Shown: piece after piece, positions 44,661 to 53,527 of the stretch | Numbering within the stretch: position 1 is the stretch's first letter | Layout: every line of letters starts with the position of its first letter | NCBI RefSeq assembly: GCF_900187065.1 | Contig: NZ_LT906483.1 | Location: 4,836,001-4,900,000 of the forward strand | Direction: 5' to 3' | DNA from: Mycolicibacterium thermoresistibile | GTDB taxonomy: Bacteria > Actinomycetota > Actinomycetes > Mycobacteriales > Mycobacteriaceae | Length of the DNA stretch: 64,000 nucleotides | Translations under genes and position numbers: made by a program | The notes under the pieces: generated by a model | Database searches by the model: none | What the model saw: only the letters and a program-made list of their open reading frames with translations | What the model was told of the DNA's origin: nothing

Positions 44661-45515
44661 ATGGCTTTCGACTTCGACCGCAAGGACCGCACGGCCTTCG
44701 ACCTGTCCGGCAAGGTCGTCGTGGTGGTGGGAGCCGGCCAGAGCCCCGGCCCCGGGATGGGCAACGGACGGGCGATCTCGATCCTGGCCGCCCGCCACGG
44801 CGCGGAGATCGTGGCGGCCGATGTCAATGTCGCATCCGCCCGGGAGACGGTTGATCTCATCCGTGCCGAGGGCGGCCGCGCCTACGCCGTTCCGGCCGAT
44901 GTCGCGAAGAAGGAGGACTGCCAACGCATTTTCGACACGGCGATGCGGACCAGCGGCCGGGTGGACGGCATGGTGTACAGCGTCGCGACGAATCCACCGT
45001 TCGACTCGGAGACGAACTCGATGACCGTGGAGAACTTCAACTACGGCATCAACGTCAACATGCTGGGTTGCTACTACTGCAATCTGTTCGCCGCTGGGTG
45101 CATGGAGAAGAACGACGGCGACACCACCGGAAGCATCGTGAACATCTCCTCGATCGCCAGTGTCAAGAACGAGCTGGGCCTCAACATCGGCATCATGCCC
45201 TACGCGCTGGGCAAGGCCGGGCTCAATCAGATCACCGAGCTGACCGCGGTCCAGTTCGCCGAGGCCGGAATCCGCGCCAACACCCTGATGCTGGGGCCGA
45301 TCGATTCGGCGCTGGCCAACCGGGAGACCCAGTCACTGTTCGGTGTGGATGCCGACGAGGCCGCCGCCCGGCACAGCGAGGTCGTCAAGCTCAGGATGGG
45401 GCGTGCCACTGTGTGGGAATCCGCCTATGCCGCACTGTATCTGCTCGCCGACGAGTCACGGTTCATGACCGGACAGCAGATCCGGTTGGACGGCGGCGCC
45501 ACGCTGGTGCGCTGA
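44661..45515 (+). CDS. SDR-family oxidoreductase
   Basis: 284 aa from the ATG at 44661 with GAGGAG 5 nt upstream. The cofactor loop is extended (VVVGAGQSPGPGMGNGRAIS) compared with ordinary SDRs. The catalytic motif YALGKAGLNQ (Y-x-x-x-K) and the C-terminal RFMTGQQIRLDGGATLVR are normal. Control by the divergent TetR is likely from the operator repeats. Substrate unknown; extended-loop SDRs of this type occur in lipid or steroid catabolism. Confidence 0.9.
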   Translation: MAFDFDRKDRTAFDLSGKVVVVVGAGQSPGPGMGNGRAISILAARHGAEIVAADVNVASARETVDLIRAEGGRAYAVPADVAKKEDCQRIFDTAMRTSGRVDGMVYSVATNPPFDSETNSMTVENFNYGINVNMLGCYYCNLFAAGCMEKNDGDTTGSIVNISSIASVKNELGLNIGIMPYALGKAGLNQITELTAVQFAEAGIRANTLMLGPIDSALANRETQSLFGVDADEAAARHSEVVKLRMGRATVWESAYAALYLLADESRFMTGQQIRLDGGATLVR

Positions 45516-45941
45516 GCCCGTACGGTAGGTGGCCCGTTGTACGGTCCCGCCGAGCACCGCTGACCCGGCGCACGCTGTCGATCATGCTTCACCGGGGATC
45601 CTGATCACCCTACGGTCGGAGCTCGACACTGAAAACCCCAGGGGCCGACAAACTCTCAGCGGCGCCCGAGAGATGGATGAGTTTGTCTTCGCGGATCAAC
45701 ATGTACGGGGGACGTTTTTGTCGACCCAGATCCCCTCACCAAATTCCCGAACCATTTCGCGAGGGTCAAAGCGCATGGCTTCGGCATGGATGGCTGCCGC
45801 CGTATCGTCCGCCGCAGCCATCACCAACACCTCGATACCGACTTGATATCGATCACTGAAATCGTACGCCGTTCCACCAAGAACCAAGACAACAGCCGCC
45901 AAATGTACACTGTCGCCGCGGTGGTTGCCCTTAGCCCGATC
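45516..45941. other. Gene-poor stretch of lower GC
   Basis: 426 nt with visibly more A/T than the flanks. A 68-codon minus-strand frame (45696-45902, TTG start, reading EGIWVDKNVPRTC at its end) is bounded by stops and lacks a ribosome-binding site or family resemblance, so it is left uncalled. Possibly decayed DNA. Confidence 0.4.
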
Positions 45942-46661
45942 TCAGCGCGGTGTAACCAGGCAATAGGTTCGCGGCGGATCTCGATAGACCATGGCTTCCA
46001 CCTCATCACCGAGGTCGCGCCAGGCATCGGCTCCGCAAACCGCACCATTGGTGGTGCCGTCGATCCGCTCTGCCACCAGAACATTTGCGGCCGGATCGGT
46101 GCAGAGCACCGGCCTGACCAGACGGCCAACGTGGTAACACTCACCGGGTTGCAGGTTGAGGGCGAAGCACAGGGTGCGCGATTCATTCACCAGCGGAATG
46201 TAGCGAGTTCTCGGAAACGGGTTCTCCGGACAGGTGGCGGAGCCATCACCTTGGGACACCAGTAGAAAAGTCGCGTCCCTCCGATCACACTCGACCGGAT
46301 CGATAGAAAGCCGGCCCTCGGCGTCGGTATCCGCAGTGATGCACTGGCCGACCTCGATACCGCGCGACTTCAGCCGATCGCCGATCCAGCCGACGAGGTG
46401 CAGTGCCCCCAGCAGCAAGAGCACCACGCCGGCCACGATGAGCCCAGCCCCCCTGCTCGCCGGCAGCGGTGTCAGATCGGGGACGTTCGGACTCGCCGCG
46501 AGCAACCGCTCGTCGTCCCGCTGGTGCCAACGGTTGTGAGCGATGCGGCGACGCACGCCAATGACCAACAGCAGCGCACCCAGGATCGGAAACAGGAATG
46601 CGCCTATCGCGGAGCCGATCCGCAATGTGTCGCCACCGTCGGCGACGAACTGCTCGAGCAC
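45942..46661 (-). CDS. Two-TM protein with Cys-rich extracytoplasmic domain
   Basis: 239 aa from a GTG at 46659-46661, preceded by AAGGGACAG. Two hydrophobic segments (IGAFLFPILGALLLVIGV and GLIVAGVVLLLLGALHLVGWI) precede a domain with several cysteines (VGQC, DPVEC, ATCP, LCFAL, GECYH, VLCTD, AVCGAD, TYCLV). The pattern C...EC...ATF..V.........CP vaguely recalls the extracytoplasmic domain of mycobacterial LppU-like proteins, but I cannot assign a family. Codon use has more A/T-ending codons than neighbours. The frame is open 31 codons further upstream (to 46754). Confidence 0.65.
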   Translation of the reverse strand: MLEQFVADGGDTLRIGSAIGAFLFPILGALLLVIGVRRRIAHNRWHQRDDERLLAASPNVPDLTPLPASRGAGLIVAGVVLLLLGALHLVGWIGDRLKSRGIEVGQCITADTDAEGRLSIDPVECDRRDATFLLVSQGDGSATCPENPFPRTRYIPLVNESRTLCFALNLQPGECYHVGRLVRPVLCTDPAANVLVAERIDGTTNGAVCGADAWRDLGDEVEAMVYRDPPRTYCLVTPR

Positions 46662-46768
46662 GACTCTGTCCCTTACTTGGTCTCGGCCGTCGAGGGTAGA
46701 GGATTCCGCAAACCTGATTGACGGATTTGGTGATCTTGTCTGCCCGGCGGCCACGGCCCGTTATACGG

Positions 46769-48685
46769 TCAGGGCTGGAACAGGATGCCGTCCTCGGACG
46801 CCGCCGCCAACAACTGCGGAATCGTCAGTTCCCCGTAACCGGCGTGCACCGGCCCCCGCGCGGTCCCCAGAAACGGCACCACCCCGGGATCGGGCGTGAC
46901 GTCGAGGTGGTAGGCCTGCACACCGGGCAGGTGGTACTGGAAGAAGTTCATCAGGAACGCCGCCAGGAAGACGGCGCTGCCGGTGATGCTCCTCCCCCAC
47001 AACGCAGACGCGTTGTAGAGCGGGGTCATCGCGGCGGGGTCGCCCACCATCACGATCGGACCGTAGTGCGGTTTGGCGCCACCGCCGGGCACGAACGGCG
47101 GCATGAACGGTTGCAGGCCGGGTAGGTCGGTGGCCAGGTACGGCGCCGAACTGCCGTAGGTGCCGATGTTGACGAACATCGAGTCGGCGCCGTTGCCCGG
47201 CACCGTGGTGTTGATTCCGGGCGCCTCGAATCCGACACCGGCCATCCCGGTCTGCTGGGCGACGAACTGGGCCTGCCACCCACCCAGGGAATGGCCGGTG
47301 ACGAAGATGTCGTCCTCGCTGTAACCCTGCCGCACGGCCTCGGCGCGCACCTGCTCGGCGAAGTCCAGCGCGTCGTGGAACGCCGCCGGGGTGGTCCCGG
47401 TGAACACCACCTGCAGATCGGCGATGACCTGGGGGATCACGATGAGCGGATTGAACAGCAGATGGGATCCGCCCGTCGTGCCCTGGTAGGCGATGATGAT
47501 CTGCCCCTCCGGCGTCACCCAGGTCTTGGCCACGGTTCCGGTCATCAGATTGGTTCGCGACATCTGAAATCCGTTGACGGTGAACGGAACCAGATCGCCG
47601 GGCGTCGATCCGAGCACATAGGCGGCGGTGGACGCGTTGAGGAACTGTGCCACCGTCGGGGTCGGTTGGTCGATCGGGCCGGTGTAGGTCATGGTGGGCA
47701 CCGCGGGCTGCGGCGGCGGTGTCTCCCACAGCCCCAGCAGCCGCTCGATCTCCCGGTACGTTCCGAAGATCAGATCGTTGACCGGCGCCAGGCTGACCGG
47801 AAGTGTCGGGGTGTCGGCGGAGGAGGTGAGATCGAGCGCCTCCAGCACGGTGTTGACGATGCGTGCCGGCAGTTCCAACAGCTCGGCCACCGGCGACAGC
47901 GGTTGTGGCGCAGTGGGTCCGGGCGCCTCGGACGGTTCGGATACCTCGGGCTCGTCGCTCGTGTCGGAGCCGAGGACCGCTCGCGGCACCAGGGCGTCGG
48001 GGTGTGCCCCCGGGGCGAGGGCGCGCTTCCGCACGGGAGGCGCCGGCGTGGTCACATCCGGCAGGTCGATCGGCTCGACCAGCGTCACAACCACCGGCCT
48101 CGAGGACGGCTGAGGCGCGGCCGCCGCGGAACGTGTGGGGCTGCGGTGCGGATCCGTTTCGGCCGCACCCGGTTCCGGGCCGGTGTTGTCGACAGGTTCG
48201 GCCGGCTTCGTGGCGACGGTCCGCAGCCTGTCGCGGTCGCGCAGCCTGGTCAGCGGTGTGTCGGCGCGTTCGGACCAGCGGCCGACGACCGGTCCGGGCG
48301 CGAACCCCGAGACGGCCCGTCGTGACGAACCGGCGAGCCCGGGCTCCTCCGTCACGGCTGGTCTCGACGTGGTGGCGGGCGTGCGCCGAGACCCGGTTCC
48401 GACGCGGCCCGGCCTCGTGCCCGAGCGCGGAACGGACGTTGTCTCACCGGATTTCGCGCTCCGCGTGGTATCGCCGCGAAGTGAGTCGCCGGTTTCGGAG
48501 ACGCTCGCGGAACCACCGGTGTCGGCCCAGGCGACCCCGGGCGCGGGCGCACCCGCCACCGCCACCGCGACCACGAACGCCGCCGGGACGAGTGCGGAGA
48601 CGTATCCGACCGTCCACCGTTCCCGTATCCGGGTCTGCACCCGCGCACCGTGTTTCACCGCCGACGGCTCCTCGCTGCTCGACAC
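46769..48685 (-). CDS. Secreted lipase-like alpha/beta hydrolase with long Pro/Thr-rich N-terminus
   Basis: 638 aa. A hydrophobic export signal (ALVPAAFVVAVAVAGAPAPGVAWA, about 31-54) is followed by about 240 residues of low-complexity Pro/Ser/Thr/Arg-rich sequence. The C-terminal class-3-lipase-like domain has WVTPEGQIIIAYQGTTGG and the nucleophile elbow TGHSLGGWQAQ (Ser near 465). An Asp and a His downstream can complete the triad. The layout resembles mycobacterial surface proteins in which a disordered segment spans the cell wall. The lipid substrate is unknown. Convergent with nothing; its upstream gap to the lipoprotein gene (222 nt) is a divergent promoter region. Confidence 0.85.
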   Translation of the reverse strand: MSSSEEPSAVKHGARVQTRIRERWTVGYVSALVPAAFVVAVAVAGAPAPGVAWADTGGSASVSETGDSLRGDTTRSAKSGETTSVPRSGTRPGRVGTGSRRTPATTSRPAVTEEPGLAGSSRRAVSGFAPGPVVGRWSERADTPLTRLRDRDRLRTVATKPAEPVDNTGPEPGAAETDPHRSPTRSAAAAPQPSSRPVVVTLVEPIDLPDVTTPAPPVRKRALAPGAHPDALVPRAVLGSDTSDEPEVSEPSEAPGPTAPQPLSPVAELLELPARIVNTVLEALDLTSSADTPTLPVSLAPVNDLIFGTYREIERLLGLWETPPPQPAVPTMTYTGPIDQPTPTVAQFLNASTAAYVLGSTPGDLVPFTVNGFQMSRTNLMTGTVAKTWVTPEGQIIIAYQGTTGGSHLLFNPLIVIPQVIADLQVVFTGTTPAAFHDALDFAEQVRAEAVRQGYSEDDIFVTGHSLGGWQAQFVAQQTGMAGVGFEAPGINTTVPGNGADSMFVNIGTYGSSAPYLATDLPGLQPFMPPFVPGGGAKPHYGPIVMVGDPAAMTPLYNASALWGRSITGSAVFLAAFLMNFFQYHLPGVQAYHLDVTPDPGVVPFLGTARGPVHAGYGELTIPQLLAAASEDGILFQP

Positions 48686-48907
48686 ACCGGCCCGGCCGCC
48701 GGCACGATGACAACCTACATTGTCAGGTGACCGCGGTCACGCATCCCGGTGTTTGCTGTGCCGTCCGGGTCCCCGCAGCCCCGTCGGGAAGCCCCCGGAG
48801 CCCCCGTCCGGTTGGACAACCCGCCGTGCCCAAATAGGCTGGAGACCGGTGGGAGCAGCGTGCCGGCCCGCCTTCTCGTTGGTTCGTTCTGATCAGGAGG
48901 GGACGTC

Positions 48908-49900
48908 ATGCGTCGGCTCCAGCCGATACCGGTGAAGACAGGGGCGGCCGCCGCGTGCCTGGCGCTGCTCGTCGGCGGCTGCGCGGCGCACGGGTGGGGC
49001 GCTCCCCACGACACCGACCATGCCCCGGAGGGGACTACGCCCGCTGCGCCGGTCTCGGCCCCCGCGCTGCCCGGGATGATCCCCGCCGCGCAGGGGACCC
49101 CGCTGGCGCCGGCCATGTCGCCGCCGGCCCTGCCGCTGGCTCCGCCCGCCCAGCCCCCACAGTCGTTCGCCGACCTGAACGCCCGGGTGCAGCAGGCGAC
49201 CGCCGACGCCGCCGCGTCCGGAGCGGACATCACGATCGCCGTCCTGGACCGGAGCACCGGTCAAGCCGCGTCCAGCGGCGGCGACACCCCGTTCCCGATC
49301 GCCTCGGTGGTCAAGCTCTTCATCGCCGATGACCTGCTGCTGCAGGAGTCGGAGGGAAAGACCCAGTTGTCCGACGCCGACCGGGCGGCGCTCGACCTCA
49401 TGCTGCGCTCGTCAGACGACGGTGCCGCGCAGATGTTCTGGGACCGCAACGGCGGTAACGCGGTCATCTCCCGCATCGTGGCCCGGTACGGGCTTACCGG
49501 CACCACCCCGCCCTACAACGGCCACTGGGACGTCACCCTGAGCACCGCCAACGACCTCATCCGCTACTACGACAAGTTGCTTGACGGCTCAGGTGGGCTG
49601 CCGCGCGAGCAGGCCGCGATCATCATCGACAACATCGCCCGGTTCACCCCGTCGGGGGTCGACGGCTACCCGCAGCGGTTCGGCATCCCCGACGGGCTCC
49701 ACGGCGAACGGGTTGCGGTCAAACAGGGATGGTTCTGCTGCTGGAACGGCGCCAACCAGTTGCACGTGTCCAGCGGCACGATCGGACCCGATCACCGCTA
49801 CGTGATGGTGATCAGCTCGTTGGATCCCACCAGTGAGGCCGCCGCCCGCGAGAACATCACCCGGGCGGTCAAGACGGTCTTCCCCGAAGGCAGGATCTGA
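48908..49900 (+). CDS. Lipoprotein with serine beta-lactamase-like fold
   Basis: 330 aa. The lipobox LLVGGC (Cys25) marks a lipoprotein. A Pro/Ala-rich linker (about 30-85) leads to a class A beta-lactamase/PBP-like domain with PIASVVKLFIADDL (S-x-x-K), LMLRSSDDGAAQ (S-x-D/N-like) and VAVKQGWFC (K-x-G). It resembles M. tuberculosis LppW-type proteins in length and design. True beta-lactamase activity is doubtful because the omega-loop Glu is not evident. AGGAGGGGACGTC precedes the ATG. Confidence 0.85.
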   Translation: MRRLQPIPVKTGAAAACLALLVGGCAAHGWGAPHDTDHAPEGTTPAAPVSAPALPGMIPAAQGTPLAPAMSPPALPLAPPAQPPQSFADLNARVQQATADAAASGADITIAVLDRSTGQAASSGGDTPFPIASVVKLFIADDLLLQESEGKTQLSDADRAALDLMLRSSDDGAAQMFWDRNGGNAVISRIVARYGLTGTTPPYNGHWDVTLSTANDLIRYYDKLLDGSGGLPREQAAIIIDNIARFTPSGVDGYPQRFGIPDGLHGERVAVKQGWFCCWNGANQLHVSSGTIGPDHRYVMVISSLDPTSEAAARENITRAVKTVFPEGRI

Positions 49901-49905
49901 CCGAT

Positions 49906-49920
49906 CCGGCCGCCGGCCGG
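49906..49920. terminator. GC hairpin between convergent genes
   Basis: CCGGCC-GCC-GGCCGG, a perfect 6-bp stem, lies just after the lipoprotein stop and before the convergent stop at 49928; it could terminate both transcripts. There is no U-tract. Confidence 0.4.
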
Positions 49921-49927
49921 GCGGGTG

Positions 49928-50998
49928 TCAGCGGCCCGGCAACGTGGTCACGTGCACGTGATCGAAGTGGCCGTAGCCGGAGCCCTGCGGCCCGCTGGGG
50001 GTGTAATAGGTGCCCCGCCAGATCACGTCCTGAACCCCGAACCGGGCGGCGTTGCTCAACACGAACGCCATGATCTCGTCGCCCAGGGCGATGCCCTCCG
50101 GGCTGTGGTGATTGGGGATCATCACGTCGATCGCCAGGCCGCTCGGATGCCACGGCAGGGAGTCCGGCCGCACCCCGCCGATTTCGGCGATCTGCGGGAA
50201 GCGGGCGCTGATGGCGCGGGCCACCAGAACCGTGTTGGGCTGCAGACCGGCTTCCGGCGCCACCCCCACGGGCAGCGACTCCAGGTTCAGATCGGCGCGC
50301 GCCGCGGCCAGCTCGAGCGGTGAACCCGCCCCCGGCACCGGCGCGGCCGCGTTCACGACCATCTGCTGCTGTTCGGGTGTCAACGCCGCGTACTGAGCCT
50401 CCGCGGCGGCGATCTGCCTCAGCAGATCCTTCCACTTGGCCTGCAGCTGTTCCTTCTCGGCGGCGGCTCGTTCGGCGGCGGCGCGGGCCTCGGCGGCCGA
50501 TCGCTCCGACGCCCGAGCGGCACCGGCCGCGCGTTCACGTTCGGCGCGGAAGGACGCCAACCGCTCGGTGATCTGGACGGTGACCATCCGTTGGATCGCC
50601 AGCCGGTCGATCAGCTGCTGCGGGGCGGTGGCGGTCAGCGTGGCGCTGATCGGGTCAGTGCTGCCGCCCATGTAGGTCATGGCGGCCACCTTGTTGACGG
50701 CTTCCTGGTGGGGTTGCAGCCGGATGTTCGCGGCCGCCAGCGCCTCCTGGTCGGCGCGGTGCCGCTCCTCCGCCGCGGACTGCTCGGCCAGCTTGGCGTC
50801 CACCTCCCGTTGGGCGGCGGTGACCTCTTCCCGACTCTGCAACGCCTGTCGGGACAACTCGTCGAGTCTGGCCATCGCGTCAGCCGCCGGATCGGCCTGC
50901 ACCTGCCCCATCGAGAGGGTCAGCACCAGGCACGCCGTCGCGATCCCGCACGCCGCGCGCCGTAGTGGCCGGCACACCCTGGTCACTCGAATGGTCAC
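49928..50998 (-). CDS. Secreted coiled-coil protein with a peptidase-like C-terminal domain
   Basis: 356 aa. A signal peptide (about 1-35, CGIATACLVLTLSMGQVQA) is followed by a long coiled coil (about 40-220, rich in Ala/Glu/Arg heptads). The C-terminal domain contains SLPWHPSGLAIDVMIPNHHS and GSGYGHFDHVHVTTLPGR. The His/Asp cluster is that of ARB_07466-like / D-Ala-D-Ala carboxypeptidase-type zinc domains. The design parallels cell-division hydrolase partners such as RipC or EnvC, suggesting a role in peptidoglycan turnover. Confidence 0.82.
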   Translation of the reverse strand: MTIRVTRVCRPLRRAACGIATACLVLTLSMGQVQADPAADAMARLDELSRQALQSREEVTAAQREVDAKLAEQSAAEERHRADQEALAAANIRLQPHQEAVNKVAAMTYMGGSTDPISATLTATAPQQLIDRLAIQRMVTVQITERLASFRAERERAAGAARASERSAAEARAAAERAAAEKEQLQAKWKDLLRQIAAAEAQYAALTPEQQQMVVNAAAPVPGAGSPLELAAARADLNLESLPVGVAPEAGLQPNTVLVARAISARFPQIAEIGGVRPDSLPWHPSGLAIDVMIPNHHSPEGIALGDEIMAFVLSNAARFGVQDVIWRGTYYTPSGPQGSGYGHFDHVHVTTLPGR

Positions 50999-51130
50999 GT
51001 TCCTTGCTGTCTGGACGGGCGCTGTCCGGACCGGCTCGGTCCCGCCGGTGGCGCCTCGGACAGGCTACGAAGTGGCCCCGACCATGTCCACCGCGGGGTG
51101 CCGGAGACGGGTCAGGCGGCGCCGGTGCGG

Positions 51131-51946
51131 TCAGCGCTTGTTGAGCAGCCCGGCGTCGACCGGCACGACCGTGCCGGTGACATAGCGCGCGTCGTCGGAG
51201 GCCAGCCACGCGACGGCATTGGCGATATCGCGCGCCTCGACGTAGTCGACCGGTATCGCATTCTCCAGCGACCGGGCGATGGCCGGCTCGTACTTCTTGA
51301 GCATGCTGAGATCGCCGTTGTTGGCCATCGGGGTCGCCACGGTCGTCGGCGCCACGCTGTTGACCCGGATGTGGTGCGGAGCGAGATAGTTGGCGTACGC
51401 CCGCATGATCCCGATCACGCCGTGCTTGGCGGCGGTGTAGGCGATCATCCCGCCGCTGACGACCGGGGTGCCGATGAGCCCGCCGGTGGAGCTGGTCAGG
51501 ATGATCGACCCGCCGCGGTCCTGCGTCAGCATCGTCGGCACCGCGACCCGCAGGGTGTTCCACACGCCCTTGAGGTTGACGTTGACGACGTCGTCCCACT
51601 GCTCGTCGTCGGTGGTCTGCCCGCCGGGCCCGATGCCGGCGTTGGCGACCACGATGTCCACCCCGCCGAGTTGGGCCGCCCCGTCGTCGAACGCCTTCTG
51701 CAGCCCCGCGAGGTCGCAGACGTCCACCTCCCGGGCCACGATGCGCCGGCCCAGCGTCTCGACCTGACGCACCGTCTCGGCGAGGTCCTCCGGCCGCGAC
51801 ATCTGATAGACCACGGTGGCGTACTGCTCACAGACGTCGACCGCGATGACGTCGGCGCCCTCCTCGGCCAGGCGTACCGCGTGGGCGCGGCCCTGACCCC
51901 GGGCGGCGCCGGTGATGAAGGCGACCTTACCGTCGAGTTTTCCCAT
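51131..51946 (-). CDS. Mycofactocin-coupled SDR oxidoreductase
   Basis: 271 aa from the ATG at 51944-51946; the open frame extends 28 codons through the operator palindrome and is not used. ITGAARGQGRAHAVRLAEEG, DVCEQYATVVYQMSRPEDL (the insertion typical of the mycofactocin-dependent group), AYTAAKHGV (Y-x-x-x-K) and YVTGTVVPVDAG are present. These enzymes hold NAD tightly and pass electrons to mycofactocin during alcohol oxidation. A perfect 22-bp palindrome lies about 55 nt upstream. Confidence 0.9.
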   Translation of the reverse strand: MGKLDGKVAFITGAARGQGRAHAVRLAEEGADVIAVDVCEQYATVVYQMSRPEDLAETVRQVETLGRRIVAREVDVCDLAGLQKAFDDGAAQLGGVDIVVANAGIGPGGQTTDDEQWDDVVNVNLKGVWNTLRVAVPTMLTQDRGGSIILTSSTGGLIGTPVVSGGMIAYTAAKHGVIGIMRAYANYLAPHHIRVNSVAPTTVATPMANNGDLSMLKKYEPAIARSLENAIPVDYVEARDIANAVAWLASDDARYVTGTVVPVDAGLLNKR

Positions 51947-52000
51947 GTCCGTCCTATCCGGGTGGTGTCGGCGAGTGGCCACGACCGGACCACCCGGGAC

Positions 52001-52022
52001 AGTTTGGTCGATCGACCAAACT
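52001..52022. promoter_or_regulatory. Perfect 22-bp palindrome upstream of the mycofactocin-coupled SDR
   Basis: A fully self-complementary 22-bp site centred on TTTGGTCGATCGACCAAA. It sits between the MpaB gene stop (52044) and the SDR start (51946). This is the size and symmetry expected for a TetR-family operator. No regulator gene is adjacent. Confidence 0.75.
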
Positions 52023-52043
52023 TTGGGCAACAGGTCGCCGCCG

Positions 52044-53441
52044 CTAACCGGTGAAACCCTCGCCCGTCGTCGACCGGTCGTGGTGGGTGAAGGTCAGCGG
52101 GATCTGCCGGTCCGCGGCGATCCGGTCGAGCATCGCGATGCGTTCCCGGGCCGGCGCGCCGGTGCGTTTGCGGTGCTCCCGGATCGGGTTGGCGAACGGC
52201 AACCGGTCCGCCAGCGTCGCCAGCCGGACGTTGAGCCGGGTGAGCCGTTCGACGGTGCGCACCCGACGCTCGATGTCGTAGCCGAGCCCGTCGTACATCG
52301 AGCCCTCGATCATCGCGCGGATCTGCTCGGCGCCGAACACCACACCCGCGGGTGCGAACGCGATGTTCGTCGTGATCTGGGTGGCGTACTTCGCGGCGAA
52401 CTTCTTCACCGGGCCGGGCAGCGTCCCGGTCAGGGTGCGCAGATGTTCCGGGCCGGCCACGGCGTCGACGAGCTCGGCGCGCCACGGGGAGGGGTCGCCA
52501 CCCCGGGCCAGCACGTAATTCAACGATTTGATGAGCTCGAGTCCGTTGGGGGACCGCAACTTCTCCGGGGCGCCCCACAGCTGCCCGGAGTATGACGAGT
52601 ACTCTGCCAGATCCTCCAGCTGGTCGTGGGTCAGCTTGCGGCCGAAGGCGTGGTCGACCAGGCGACCGAGCAGCATGCCGCTGCCGAACCCGAGCAGCGA
52701 GGTGACGGGGATGGGTTCGCCGAACTTCAGGTAGACCCTGTCACCCCACTTGCGGCGTAACCCGCGGCTGGCCAGCGCATGCATCAACCGCACCCGCACC
52801 ACATCCTGGAACGCATCGGAGCGCCGGTCGAAGATCTCGGGCCGGACGAACTGGGCGAACACCCGGGCGGTCTCGATGAAGCGGCGCGGGCCGTCGTCGG
52901 CGAACCGGCCGGTGGCGCCGGTGGCGGCGGAGATGTCGCCGGTCATCGCCGTCTCGTACACCGCCCAGCCGCGGATGACGGTGGTGGCCGACATGGTGGC
53001 GCCCATCGCCAGCATGCGGCCGCGTTCGGCGGCGGCGAGGTCGAACCGGCCGGGCAGGCTGTCGAGGTGTTCGAAGAGGTCGACGAACTCCGGCGGCGGA
53101 TTCTTCACCGAGTCGATGCCCCGCGTGAGGGCCTGTTCGAAGATGGCGCGGGCCTCCCGGTGACCGAGACGTTCGAACGCGTCGACCACGCCGACCATGT
53201 GCTCGTCGCCCTGCCAGAAGTAGTCGTCACGCCAGCGGGTGAGGTCGCTGGGTTCGACCTCCTTGTCGATGTCGATCCAGTCGCCGAACATGGATTCGCG
53301 CATGCGCCGCCACTGCGGGGCGAAGTGGTCCCGACCCGGCGGTATCGGCCGCAGCGGTTTGTCCGGATGCTCGCGCCGATTGAAATCGACGTCCTCGAGC
53401 CGGATCTCTGAACGCTCCCCGGTCACCGTCATGTGTGACAT
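52044..53441 (-). CDS. MpaB-family oxygenase (DUF2236)
   Basis: 465 aa. The DUF2236/MpaB family includes the fungal oxygenase MpaB and is related to rubber oxygenase Lcp, a b-type haem enzyme. Visible family features are GRMLAMGATMSATTVIRGWA and VVRVRLMHALASRGLRRKWG with the conserved His, then GMLLGRLVDHAFGRKLTHDQ. No signal peptide or TM is apparent. A paralogue follows upstream (53528-54751). Together with the neighbouring SDR they suggest an oxidative pathway for a hydrophobic substrate. Confidence 0.87.
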   Translation of the reverse strand: MSHMTVTGERSEIRLEDVDFNRREHPDKPLRPIPPGRDHFAPQWRRMRESMFGDWIDIDKEVEPSDLTRWRDDYFWQGDEHMVGVVDAFERLGHREARAIFEQALTRGIDSVKNPPPEFVDLFEHLDSLPGRFDLAAAERGRMLAMGATMSATTVIRGWAVYETAMTGDISAATGATGRFADDGPRRFIETARVFAQFVRPEIFDRRSDAFQDVVRVRLMHALASRGLRRKWGDRVYLKFGEPIPVTSLLGFGSGMLLGRLVDHAFGRKLTHDQLEDLAEYSSYSGQLWGAPEKLRSPNGLELIKSLNYVLARGGDPSPWRAELVDAVAGPEHLRTLTGTLPGPVKKFAAKYATQITTNIAFAPAGVVFGAEQIRAMIEGSMYDGLGYDIERRVRTVERLTRLNVRLATLADRLPFANPIREHRKRTGAPARERIAMLDRIAADRQIPLTFTHHDRSTTGEGFTG

Positions 53442-53527
53442 CCCATCCCGTCGGCACCGAATCCGACGTTAGTTCTGTGCGTCGCCGATGTGAACAGCGG
53501 TTCGGCGGTCAGAAGCCGAACCGGAGG

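Noticed and set aside
45696..45902. 68-codon minus-strand frame with TTG start
   Set aside because: No ribosome-binding site, no homology recognised, bounded by stops in low-GC DNA.
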